From Strix aluco (lineage: Eukaryota > Chordata > Aves > Strigiformes > Strigidae): 64,000 nt of DNA. The position numbers and the translations under genes were made by a program. Under the pieces are notes generated by a model, which was given only the letters and a program-made list of their open reading frames with translations, was not told the origin of the DNA and ran no database searches. This document shows, piece after piece, positions 52,600-64,000 of the stretch (the stretch's first letter is position 1; each line of letters begins with the position of its first letter). Location: NCBI RefSeq assembly GCF_031877795.1, contig NC_133954.1, positions 10,383,466 through 10,447,465 on the forward strand, read 5' to 3'.

Positions 52600-55500
52600 C
52601 CTGAAGTTCATTCACGAAAGGCTGCACAGGCGCCCCAGCTATGCCTGTCGCGCACGGCAGGAGTTTGCTGAGCCTGCACTTCCAGACTCCCACCCGGCGT
52701 GGCACACGACCAGGCCTGCCCGTTCTCACGCACACTGCAGTCATTTTAAAAGTCTTCAGGTATGTTCAGTTCTGTTCTGGGGAAGTTCATTAAGTTTCAA
52801 CAAGATTTGGAAAAAATCTCGCTCATGCATCTGGAGTGAAAATAATTAAAGCCCTGGCTACCAAAATCAGTTTTAGTCTTACAAATGTTAAGGGACAAGA
52901 ACATAAAATGAAAATCCAGTCCTGGGATTTGCACACCAAAAAAAGTGGGTTTGCCTGCTTTTGTGTATGTCAGGTGCAGTCTTCTGTGCCATGTGCACAC
53001 ATCCTGCTATTTTTTCAAATTTCTCCCTTAAAGTTCCATTATCACATTTAACATTTATTGATCCTATTTATCCTACAAAAAGTATCAGTAACAGTTGGAA
53101 CCCGGCAACAGTAAGATAATAATTCATGAAATGTAATCTCCTAGAAGTGAAGTAGATGCTCAAGAGAAAAAGAAGGAAAGGGGAAGTTATCCCTAAGGCT
53201 AAATGGAAAACGTACATTTTTGACACATTTTCTCTATAGCTAACACCACCAGTGTGATGTACTGATATGCTTACTATGAAAGGGGTATCTATTACGCAGA
53301 ATAACGTGTTTAACTATTTCATCAATATGTATTTTAATCTTTCTGCTAGCAGGCTACAGCTCCAATGTTCTCAGGGCCCCAGTCTGTCCAGAAACCTGAG
53401 TGAAACACAGTTCTGACCTGTCTGTGGGAGCAGAATGAAAACGTGGTGTCAGGAAGATTACATCCAGCGACTGGTCCCACATGCCCAAACATTGTGGACA
53501 TGTGGTTAAATGCAGCACTGGAATTTGAACTTACGCTGGTTCGAGAAGATCACTGAAGCATATGAATTAATCTTCTGAATTTTCAGTTTTACTGAATTTG
53601 TTTCTTCTGCATATTTTTTGTAACATTCTATTCAGGCTGCTTTAATCTAGTTTTACTGGAGAACTGGAAGAGAAAAATTCTCCTGGTTAGATTGTTCTTA
53701 GGCAATTTATACTTTAAATATCTTACAAAGTCTAAGTGTCAACAGATACTCGTGCTTTGCGCTTTTACCTGTACATATCATAGCAAAATGGTAGTTTGAT
53801 TTCCAGTTATTAGTGCTACATTTCCTGGTTAAGAGATAATGGAACCTTTGTTATTTTAGATCTGATTTCAATATATGGTTGTGCTCTGAACTCTAAACGG
53901 GATGGGATTTTCTACTGTAATATTTGTTTACTTTATGATGTTCTAATTTCCCATGCAACTGGCAGTAACGGAACTGCTGATGTAGGAGGAGCCTCAGGTC
54001 TCAGTACAGTTGTCTTTTCACTTCCTTGTCACTGTGAAGAGGGATGAGAGACTTGAGACTCTCTAGAGCACAAGCGAATAATGCTTTAAATTAGTTTGCC
54101 TGTTCACCTACCTCTTTCTGTCTCCTGTACTTTCCTCAGTCATCTATATGAATCCTTTCTTCTGTTTTCATGAAATTGAAATAGTAAAAATATTGTTAGT
54201 TAACAATTTGGAGGATGTAGATTTTATAAACAGGGCATTAGAGAAGGCTTGGATTCCTGGAAAAGCTGTTGACTTCATATCAGGAAATATTCATGATGGG
54301 CAAACAGCAAATTATGTAGCTCACTTGTTTGATAGTTTCTCCTCTGTTTCTCGTGTGCTTGTACAAATATGTCACGTTTGTTTTCAAAGGCTGACCAATC
54401 AGATCTGGGAATATGATTCTGGAATTTCTCTTGGTAGACTCACCAATTAACATCAAGGGTGATTAACTACCTTCTATTATTTTTTTTTTCTTAAGATGTA
54501 GAGCGTCTGAAGAGTTCAGAAGAGATATACAAACAAGGGGGAAACTGATTCTTGTTTATGAAGTAATAGATTTATTATGAAGCAATAGATTTATTCCAAC
54601 ATTGTAATCCACACTGCCTGAGGCATTTCTTCCCTGGGCTTATAGCTTATTTTTCTTAATTACCAGTTGAGTTTTGTGCCTTCTCTTTCCCCTTCCATGT
54701 CCACCTCTATGATTTAACTGTTTCCATCTATTGTACTGGTTTGAGAAAAGCCAGTCTTGAGTTTCAGATGCAACCCCTGCACTTCACACCAGCTATGGTT
54801 AGTGCAACGTAAAGCTCCCAGTGATAGATCCTGACACAAACAGGAGCAAACGTCAAATGTCTTAGAAAGTGACAAACTGAAAGTTGAAAAAAACTCTCTG
54901 TACCATAGAATGGAGCATGAACAGACCTCCAGTTTTATAAAAATTATAATAAACAGCTGGATGAAGAGCTCGTCAGGCATGAAATTAGCCCAGCCTTTCT
55001 TCAATGACCTGTTGTTCCTCAGACAGGAATATCGTGAATAAGGTGCTGAGTCTAGTCATTGCCTATTGATATCAGCCATCTTTGCCTAGTAAGGTGATGC
55101 AATACCTCAGAACACACAGAAATCCTGACACTGGAAACACCTGCCAACTAGTTGTGTGCAGTTACGACTCAACCTCACTAATTACAGAATGCGAAGAAGA
55201 GGCTAGGAGGAAGGAGCATGTTCCCTGACCTGTCCTAATCCTCTTCTCTCAGTCACTGCTTCTCTGTCTCTTGCTGTCTGGCACGTGGCCAGAAACATCA
55301 AGCTAGTTTCTTACACTGTAGAGAAGCAAAATGCAAGAGACTGAAGGAAGCATCATTTAAAGAACTTTTCCTAGAGGGAATGTCTCTGCTTATGTTTTAA
55401 CAAACAGTCCAACACACGGGCATTACATGTGCAGATTCTCTTGCTTGCAAGGGAAAATACCTTGTCTGTGTTGCTAGCTACTCTTCTCCTGTAGCACACA

Positions 55501-56205
55501 TGATAGTGGCTTGGACTTTGATGTGAAAGGTCTGAGGGTCAAGCCCTTGCAACCTGTCCATCACAGCTTTGTTGCATTCTACCATCACTGCAGCTGCCTC
55601 TTGTTAATGTTGTTCAGGATACGATGTTTGAGCCTATGCACCTGATGAGTCTGTGTGCTCTTCCATCTAGTCTGATAGACAGACTCAGGCCAGAATCTTA
55701 ATGAGGAATTTTCAAATCACCATATTCAGCAAGGGACTGGTAAAAGAGTGTTGAGCTTAGTAGCTAACCATCTGATTACTGTGGGATGGTGTACAGAAAC
55801 AGAAAATGTGAGTTTTCACTTGGTAATATGCAAACTACTCCGCAGTCCACTTTCTAATGTGTCCATCACCCAGCATTTTCCAGTATTACAGCTGTTCTTG
55901 GTGATCTGGTTTAGTAATGTGAATGACTGTTTATATCCTTGAACTGCCTTTTTTTGTGGGGGCAGATTAAAGTGAAAAAGTGTCCATTTTCTTTAACTAT
56001 TGAAGTTCGCCTCCCTCCATCAACACAATTGAATTTTAACAATGCTGTCAGATAATTGCTTATAAAATTATGTCCAGAGATCAGGAGTATTGTCAGTTGA
56101 CTAAGTCACAAACTGCTCTTGGTCCTTTTATTTTGCAAACTGCAACATTAAAGTTAGCTAGGATGAGTAAAAGAAACAATGTCATCCAACTTCCAAGAGG
56201 GATGT
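52600..56205. other. ETV4 upstream flank, no gene recognised
   Basis: AT-rich intergenic sequence. A 100-codon frame at 54148-54450 (+) has no recognisable family. Nothing else supports a gene here. Confidence 0.45.
54558..54595. repeat. Tandem duplication of a 19-base unit
   Basis: Two adjacent copies of atgaagYaatagatttatt, at 54558-54576 and 54577-54595, differ at a single base (T or C at position 7). It is a small local duplication with no evident function. Confidence 0.85.
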
Positions 56206-56900
56206 TTCATAGAATACCAGGTTGGAGGGGACCTCAAGGATCATCTGGTTCAACCTTCCTTGGCAGAAGCCCGGCCTAGACAGGATGGCCCAGCACCCTG
56301 TCCAGCTAAATCTTAACAGTGTCCAATGTTGGGGAATCCACCACTTCACTGGGGAGATTATTCCAGTGGCTCATTGTTCTCAATGTGAAAATTTTTCTTC
56401 TTGTGTCCAGTTGGAATCTCCCCAGGAGTAACTTGTACCCATTACCCACCATCTTTTCCATGTGACTCCTTGTCAAAGGGGAGTCTCCCTCTTCTTTGTA
56501 GCCACCCTTTAAATACTGGAACATGGGGATAAGGTCTCCCCATAGCCGTCCCTTCCCAAGGCTGAACAAATCCAGTTCTCTCAGCCTTTCCTCACATGGC
56601 AGGCTTCCCAGTCCTTTGATCATCTCTGTGGCCCCTCTCTGTGGCCTCCCCAACCTGGCCACTTCTTTTTTTGTATAGCGGGGACCAAAACTGAACACAG
56701 TGTTCGAGGTGTGACCTGACAAGCACCAAGTAGAGTGGGATAACGTCTTCTTTATCTCTGCTGGTGATGCCCTTGTTGATGCAACCCAGCATCCCGTTGG
56801 CTTCTTTTGCTGCAGCAGCACTCTGGTCACTCACATTGAGCTTGTTGTCCACCAGGACCCCCAGGTCCCTTTCCACAGTTTGGCAGTGTCCCCATCCTAA
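56206..56900 (-). mobile_element. CR1 LINE fragment, 5'-truncated, with a broken reverse-transcriptase frame
   Basis: On the minus strand the element ends at its 3' end in ATTCTATGAA (56206-56215), the CR1 terminal motif. Its plus-strand face starts with ggttggaggggacctcaagg. The minus strand encodes the C-terminal part of CR1 ORF2 in two frames. One, near 56890-56680, contains LGVLVDNKLNVSDQ and SHLEHCVQFWSPLYKK; the other, from about 56660 to 56306, contains ERLRELDLFSLGKGRL and FQLDTRRKIF. The frame change near 56.67 kb and altered residues show a decayed copy. It keeps about 0.7 kb of the 3' end and is in the same orientation as the DHX8 intronic CR1, but from a clearly different subfamily or age. 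Boundaries are approximate. Confidence 0.92.
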
Positions 56901-59900
56901 ATCATTTTGAGACAAAGTGAAGCAAAAAAAAGGCTGTGCCCAATGAAGACCAAAACAAGATCTGTCATAATCAGTCCATATTCCTAGAAGCAGGATGGAT
57001 ATAACTGGCAAAGACTAGGGAAGTCTAAATTGAAGACACAGGTTATTGATCAATGTTTGAAATGCACAGTATATCTTCCTGCTCATAAGTTCTCTTTCTT
57101 GAGCCTGAATATGTAAATTCCAAAGATTACTTTTGTTCAGTCTCTTTCTGCAATCTGCAAGAGGATCTATGGTAGCATGAGTTATTAACTTATAATTTGA
57201 ACTTCGTGTTTTAATTTCAAGATGTTGTACAGGGGCAATATGACAGGAGATTTCCACTAGCCCACAGAACTTGGCTTATGAGACTTGCCATGCTTTTCAT
57301 CTCTAGGTGACTTTCTATAGTGAAGGTAGTTCCAGTATGTGAGGAAGTGTCTGGGTAAGTTTCTTGCACCTTTGTGGCTGTCTGAGACACAACACAGACT
57401 CTGGAGAAAGCAGTTTTCTATAAGGTCTTGTGAATAAAATGCCCCCTTTAAGTATTCATGCCAGCTACTTATTATAACCTAAATGAGAGAAGACAGTTCA
57501 GGCACTTTATCTGCAGGAAGGAAGCAATTAAATTATTAGCACTTTGAGAAATTAAATGATGTAAGTTATGGCAGAATAAGTTTAGCAAAATGTTATAATG
57601 TAAGAAAACAATTAAAAAGAGTTATATAAGGTTGGGTGGCTTCTTTATTATGATAGAGTGAGTAGTTAATTGATTGTCATATTGCTATAATGTACCAGGG
57701 CAGTTGTGAGAGCAAATAGAGAAATTTCTGCTCAGGATGTATGGAGATAAAGTGCAGAGAAAGGGACATGTCTTCTACAGAAATGAGAGTGATCAGCAGT
57801 CTGCTACCATCACTTCCTTTTCCCTGTATCCTGTGAAGATACATGAAGTACAGAGAAATTCCCTATCATTATCTTCACCTTCCAAGGCCTGATGCTGCAA
57901 GACTACATTTAGTTCTCTTCATGACAGTGATGTGGGAAGCAGAAGTGCTTCAGAATTGGATCCCAAAAATGGGAGAAGCACAGAGGTTGCTTTATCAGTG
58001 CTGGCAATGGAGCCATGCAGATTTGTACTAGCCTTGCCACTGGCATCCTGTTCCTTTCTGAGAGTGCTCGTGAATCTGCAAACTCTCCTGGGCTGTTAGT
58101 CAGATGTTTTGTGAAAGAAGCTGGAAGAGAATTGTATCCTTTGCCATAAGCCCATTGTACTTTGTTTAGCACAAAGAGAAGCATGTAGTTTCTGGCCAGG
58201 AAAGCAGCTGTATTAGAGGAAAGGAAATTAAGCTAGAAGTAGCAAGTTGCAAATCACTTGTATTCTTGCTCTGAAGAATCAGTTTCTTAAAATCTTTGAA
58301 GATAACTCTGTGCTTGCTGGTACTCATAGATTTTACACTATGCACAGGCAGTACCACCTCTTCTACTTCATTTTTAGTATGGCTCGTACCTTTGCTGTAG
58401 TCCTGCCCTATACCTGAAACTCAGAATCAAAACCAAAAAATGAAACTAGTATTGGGTCATAGATGGCATTCCTCAGGGCAGATCAGGAGCAGGTGTGAAC
58501 ACAGGCAACTCCTCAGTCTGTCTCTGGGGCTGGGAGGTGTGCTGGGGCAGGGGACCGACAGGGATGAGTCCTGTTTGCAACTCTACCACAGTCTGGATCT
58601 GGGCGAGCGCTCTCAACTTCTGTGCCTCAGTTTCTTGTCTGCAGAGGGGCAAAGTATTTGTATACTTCATGGACACCGGAGGTGCACCATTAAGTAGTGT
58701 TTGCAGAGTACTGACGTTGACCAGAAAGGGGAAAGGATTGGGTTAAATTCTATTACAATGAAGGTTATAATAATTATAATCACAGTAATAGTTTTCTTAT
58801 GATAGTTTGGCATCTTTATTACTCTAATTGCAGAAATCATAGGAACTTCTCCTTAAATGTTTACATGTTATCACTTAAAACAAAGGCACTGAAAGGCATA
58901 GGCAGGTGAAAGATATGCATTGGCCATCACTATGTAAAGTTTTACAGGTTTGGGGAAAAGTCTGGAAGGCTGGAAGAGTTGCACAGCTTGAGCAGCATGA
59001 AGAATATGTTGCTGAGAAAAGCTCAGAGAAACTTACAGCATGGAGCCTTCATTGTTCAGGAGTCAAAAGGGAGCTGTACCTTTTTTGTAAGGTATTTGAA
59101 GAAATGCCTGCCTTGATTATAGTTTGTGTTTCTAACAGACATGACCTTAAGACTCCCAACCTTTCTTTTGTATCGGATAAGGCAACAGTATGAAGCATTA
59201 AAAACCAAGAGTATGAGGGAAAGGTGCTCAGTGTAGCCAGATCTGCAAGCTCTGCTCTCTTTCCCTTTCTTTTCTCTACTCTTTGTTTTTCAATGTTTAA
59301 AAAAAGTAAATAATAATCCTGCCCTAAAGCACTCTGCTCAGTTTTATCTTGAAAGTGGTGATCTCCCGGCTTCATCTGTTCTTGTGATGCTGGCTGGTAT
59401 GCAGCTCTTCAGTTGGAGAATATTTGTGTGACTGCAGGGATGACCAGAAATAATCACAGAGATGCTACTGGAATAAGGTGCCACATGCAACAAGTAGGAG
59501 ATTTTGTCAGCAACACTTGGCTAGGCAGCTGACTTGCTGTACTGAAATGAAAAAGGACAAAAGCAACTGAGGTAGTAAGGAGGTAAAGGTGCTAGTAATT
59601 ACCCAGCACTCAATCAAGGCATGGGAGAGGAACCGAGACTTTGCTTGTAGAAGTACAGAGCCAGGGTACCAAAGCAAGACGCATAGCTGTTAGCAGGCAC
59701 TAGCAACTTATCCCATTATGGTTGAAGTAACCACCAATAAAATCTAATCAATGAAATCCCTTTTAAGTTGGTTGGATCAGTGACCCAGAAAATAGCTCCC
59801 CTGCAGAAAAGGAAATGATAGTCTATAAAGTGAGAAGTCAATGGGAAAAATCTATTAAAGCAAGTGAGCTATAAGGAGACCTCTGGTGTTAACTGAAACC

Positions 59901-62900
59901 TTTTGGAAAGAAGCCACAAAACTCGCAGCAGACTTTTAACCCTTCAAATGCTGTCATGCCAGAGAAGAGCCATCTGTCCTGCTGTAGTCCAGGAGAGGGC
60001 ACTGCAGACAGTCCAACTCCCACCTTGGTAATTCGCACATTTGCAAGGAGATGTCTATCAGGTGGAAAGAGATGCAGCAGAAATACCAGGGCAGTCAGGT
60101 TTTCAGACTCAGCTGAGAAGTTCACAACTGGGAGTGTCGGAGCACCAACAGTGTGGGTGGTGATAATAGTGATCACTGCTCTAGTGAAGTGCTCATCTTG
60201 CAGGACTTTGAGTTGATTTCTCCCCCTGCCAAACAGTCAATTCACAGTATACCTAGAATTATCACCCAGCTTTTTTGTACTGAAGAAGTCATCCAGGAGC
60301 CTAGTAACCAGCATGGTGCCCTGAGCCTAGGACAGTACAGAAGATGAATCTGATGGACCCAGGAGTGCATTACGAAGGAAAGGGTTTTCTGGCACCCAAA
60401 TTCAAAGTAACCCACTCAACAAAAGAAGTTGGAAGAAAAAAAATTATTCCATTTCACATAGGATTCTTCTTTTGGTCCCAAAAGCAGCTTTCCGTTGTCT
60501 AGCTTTAGACAGTATTGATTGATTGTTAAGACTGGAAGACAATAAGCAGAGTCTCTGCTTTGCTACTGCTTCTTCTCAGGAAATTGCTCTGTTATGTCAG
60601 AAACTAAACAGGGATCCAACAGACATGGGAACATAATTAAATCACAACAAAACTGGGAAAAGCATCTTGAAAGAAGTTATTAACACAGACCTCCTGAAAA
60701 TTTAATCATTCAGATTATGCTATGCATTAAATTCCAGCTAAACTTAATTTGGCTCAATCAACTTGTAAAATATTTTTACAAAGTGCTAGATCATCTGCCA
60801 TCTCCATTCATTACATAAAAATGAAGATAAATTCAGTGATGCAAAATAAGTCAAGTATCTAGGAAAACTAGCTATCTAGAGCTAGATCTTGATCAATCAA
60901 TACAGATTTTAGTCTTGCACGTGAATCACATTAAAGGAGCTAAGAACAGCCATGTGGAAGCAGAAGTATCAGTGAAATCTGTTTCCACATTTTCAATTTT
61001 AAAAGTATTGGAAGTAATACAGCAAATCTGCCCCCTGGGACACTTAGCTCCTTTTGCTTTTCTCTTCACTTGCTGCCTCTGACTATTTTTATTACATGTA
61101 AGCAGAAAAGGGGCAAGGGGGGGTGGGGGTAGGGGGGAAGGGAAAGGAGAAAGCTCGTAAACACCAGGAGACTGGGTGAAAAACATGTGTAACCTCTGCA
61201 TATCCTTTTTAAAAGCAGTAAGAAAAGTCCACAGAATTACAATTTGAGAAAACTTATTTTCTAAAGAAGCTGCTTTGGGACTGGAAGGTCAAAGAGCTGT
61301 AGGAGCTGAGATTTTTCTTCCTGTAGTAACCATTATGTTAAAACTCCAGATTCTGAAAGTCTGAAAAGAGGATCCCACTTTATCAGATTTTTACCTTGTT
61401 TTCTTTATAAATTGCTTAGTCCTGGTGTTTGGCCAAGTAGGCTTGCCAGAGAGAACTTGGTGCTTAGTGAGGGGAAGAAGTGAGTCATCCATTTACAGCA
61501 CAACACATTTTCTGAATGAACCCCCTGATGGGGTGGGGTTCATGCTGCTTTGCCAGACAAACTGGTATATGGCATACTGAAAACCTAAAGATATAAAAAT
61601 ATAATATGTATTTTATATGAAATTAATTTTAAATTAGCTATTCAAAAGCCATTTTAAGTCAGCATAAATGTACCTCCCAGAATAGTCCACTCTTGGTCTT
61701 GAAAGAATAAAGAGTGTCATCTTTTTCTGACTGTGGATATATTTATACGGGGAAGCTAGGAAAATTCCCTTCCTAACCCCACTGTAAGTAATGGTAGAAG
61801 ACACCAGGAGATACCACTGGTCAAGGTGTGTGCCCTCCCTGGAGCTGGGCAAGGGGGCAGCTCTGCATGCTTTGGGGGTATGGGGATGGTGAGGTTTTTG
61901 AGCAGCAGATGTAGAGAAACAGCCTTGTCCCACCAGATCAAAGGCCACATCCTGCTGGAGCTGCAGGCCCTCATGCACCTCCATCTGTCTGGCCAGTTTC
62001 CATGCCTCTCACTGTACTTTCTCTTCCATGTAAAGGGCAGCAACAGTACAAAAAATCCTCAGCTCTGAACTGAATTGAACTTACCGTTTCTTAGTAGCCC
62101 AGAGTTAAAAACAATAATCCAAGTTTTTGAAATAAACCTTTATTTTTTCCTTATGATTATCAGTGTAGGAACATTTTAGGAATTGGTCACAAGAAAAAAA
62201 CCCCATAAATTTCCCAACCAACTCTGACAATGTTTTTAAAGCACCTAACAATTGCTTCTGTTTGTCAGACTTTTCAGTGTAAATTCATGGTGATGTACCG
62301 GCCCTAATTAGTTAGGGCACTTTGCTGTCCGGTCAGGTTGTTCCAGCACCTTTTTCCTTTTCAGAGCACTTCCCTTTATAAGAGACTCTGGCCTCTTCTG
62401 AGAGATGCTGAAGTTATGGAGTACAGGGCTTGACAAAGCCATTAGTAACACAGCAGAGCACTGGGTTGCTTTGAACTTTCACTCCATATACAATTCCCCA
62501 TCATCCAAAGGTTTCCTTCTCCCTTGGTGTTTAATCCTTTTGCAGACTTGGACAAAGGAAAAATAATTCTTTGGCTTTAAGAGGCTTCCAACTAAAATGG
62601 GGTCAGAGATGGAGGTTCCCATGAAGTGCTGAGTCAGGTTGTCTCATCTGCCTCTCGGAGCTTCCGTGGCCCTGACTACTCCAGTACTGACACATCTCAG
62701 TCATTCAACACAGCAGCTGAGGCTCAAAGGTGTCATGGTTCTCTCCTAACTTGTGGCATCTGCAGTGGTCTGAAAAGTGAAGTTACAGTATGCCTGGGTC
62801 CTGAAAAAACAAGACTCCATACTGTCCTTGCTCAGTGTGTCAGAGGCCTTCATGGAAAGGGGCACTGCTTTGTGCCTTATGGAGGAAGATACACACTTTT

Positions 62901-64000
62901 GAGCAGGATATAAAAATAATTCACACCCACATCCCTGGATCCCAGAAGCTTTTGCAGCCTGAGAGTATGCCCTTGCTTCTCTGACACAAATCCGACAGGA
63001 GCAGGGAGTAGCTGATCCACATTCTTTTCAATGGCTGTATGGTAAGAAACACTTCCCAGCTTTGGGCACAGCACAGGGAATACCAGTCAAGATGCTGCTT
63101 GATCTGTTGGGAGAGACAGAAGGGAGTTGTTTGGACCATTGCTCATTCCTGTTTTGCACTCCCTTTATCATCTGTAGTCACCTCAGCTCATCTTCCTCTC
63201 CTTCCACTGAAGGAACTTTTTGCTCCTTTAGCGAACGTGTCTTTTTCAGCAAGTCCTATGCATAGCAGAACCTCCAGAGGAAAGACAACCCCCTGTGGCT
63301 CCTCCTGTTTACTCCAGCAAAGAATGAAGTGATTAATGAGGCCAGAACATATCTTTTCTCCCCAGGATCCACCAGAGAGACACAGCTGAATAAATACCCC
63401 ATGTTATTGTGGTCTGCTTGATTGGGAGTTGAACTGCAGGTAGCGAAGAGCAGTGCCAAATGTAGTTATTGACACACTCTGCATCCACTGACAATCTTGC
63501 AGATGAGAGAGAGTCAGAAAGATTTATAAGGACAAAGTTAGACTCCTAGCTTTCCCTGTGCTGGAACTGGAGCGCTCTGGGCTTTCACTGGGGGCAGGGG
63601 ATGACTCAGTCTCATGCTCTTCTGCTCTTTCAGCATGTGCCTTTAGATGAAGTCTCTGAGATATAGCATAGATGATCAGTGTAGGCTGTTTTTTGCATTG
63701 TCAGTCATCTCTGCCTTTACACATCGTTTTTCACCCCTCTGTAGTGATAATTCATTTTCCTAAGAAGCTTTATATGTTTTGGGCTCATATCCTTGTGGAA
63801 TAGTATGCAAAGACCCTCTTAGGGCACAGGAAGGTAAAGGATTAATGCACTCTCCACTTAGCCAGCAGGTGAAGGTATGTGTAAGCAAGACTGGGTTCAA
63901 TAAGAAGCATAGGATCCTATGGAGAGTTCTTATAATCACCACTCCTGGCCTTGCAACAGTTTTTCTTTCTCTCCTTCCCTTTGTCTGCCTCTTTTGATAG
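56901..64000. other. Right-hand intergenic region, no gene recognised
   Basis: Seven kilobases with only short reading frames (at most 116 codons) and no domain or splice structure that I can support. In human the next gene upstream of ETV4 is MEOX1 on the same strand, but no homeodomain sequence is present here. A minus-strand AATAAA lies at 62140-62145, beside a plus-strand AATAAA at 62131-62136. Either could be the 3' end of a transcript whose coding part lies beyond the window, but nothing proves this. Confidence 0.4.
61110..61137 (+). other. Candidate G-quadruplex motif
   Basis: Four G tracts of 4, 7, 5 and 6 bases are separated by loops of 3, 1 and 2 bases at 61110-61137. They sit in AT-rich intergenic sequence far from any visible promoter. 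The pattern fits the standard quadruplex rule; function is unknown. Confidence 0.7.

Noticed and set aside
54148-54450. 100-codon open frame upstream of ETV4
   Set aside because: AT-rich region, no family resemblance and no regulatory context. Cannot be supported as a gene without a homology search.
56952-64000. Search for MEOX1 homeodomain exons on the minus strand
   Set aside because: No homeodomain-like translation was found in any minus-strand frame of this interval.

Overview
The window comes from a vertebrate genome, almost certainly a bird. It holds multi-exon genes with GT-AG introns, three CpG islands, and CR1 (chicken repeat 1) LINE fragments as the most recognisable interspersed repeats. 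Gene order matches the conserved NBR1-TMEM106A-DHX8-ETV4 block of human 17q21. The species cannot be fixed from the sequence alone. All calls rest on reading translations and splice sites by eye and on recalled knowledge of the human proteins; no database search was run.

Layout. From 1 to about 2.4 kb lie the last two coding exons of NBR1 (+ strand, gene truncated by the window edge) and its 3' flank. A CpG island at about 3.0-4.1 kb opens TMEM106A (+), whose seven coding exons run from 4870 to 10086 and join into a 262-codon frame. A second CpG island at about 11.6-12.3 kb opens DHX8 (+), whose 23 coding exons run from 11952 to 26519 and join into 1192 codons. An 8.9 kb tail-to-tail interval follows, containing what looks like an old LTR fragment near 31 kb. 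ETV4 (- strand) occupies 52153 down to 37066 in 12 coding exons joining into 470 codons; its likely polyadenylation signal is near 35380 and its promoter lies in a third CpG island at about 51.75-52.56 kb. From 52.6 kb to the right edge (11.4 kb) no gene is recognisable; this is the upstream flank of ETV4 and holds a 5'-truncated CR1 at 56.2-56.9 kb.

Functions. NBR1 is a selective autophagy receptor, and the part seen is its amphipathic helix and UBA domain. TMEM106A is a small type II endolysosomal/plasma membrane protein. DHX8 is the DEAH-box helicase (yeast Prp22 orthologue) that releases spliced mRNA from the spliceosome. ETV4 is a PEA3-subfamily ETS transcription factor. These genes share a neighbourhood, not a pathway.

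No new multi-gene system was found. The most useful second-look items are: a 21-base G homopolymer 55 bases from the ETV4 start codon; a short ETV4 exon carrying both VPD (COP1-type) motifs behind a 40-base pure pyrimidine tract and two competing acceptors; two NAGNAG acceptors (NBR1, ETV4); an ETV4 N-terminus shorter than the mammalian one; and the LTR-like and unclassified repeat segments.
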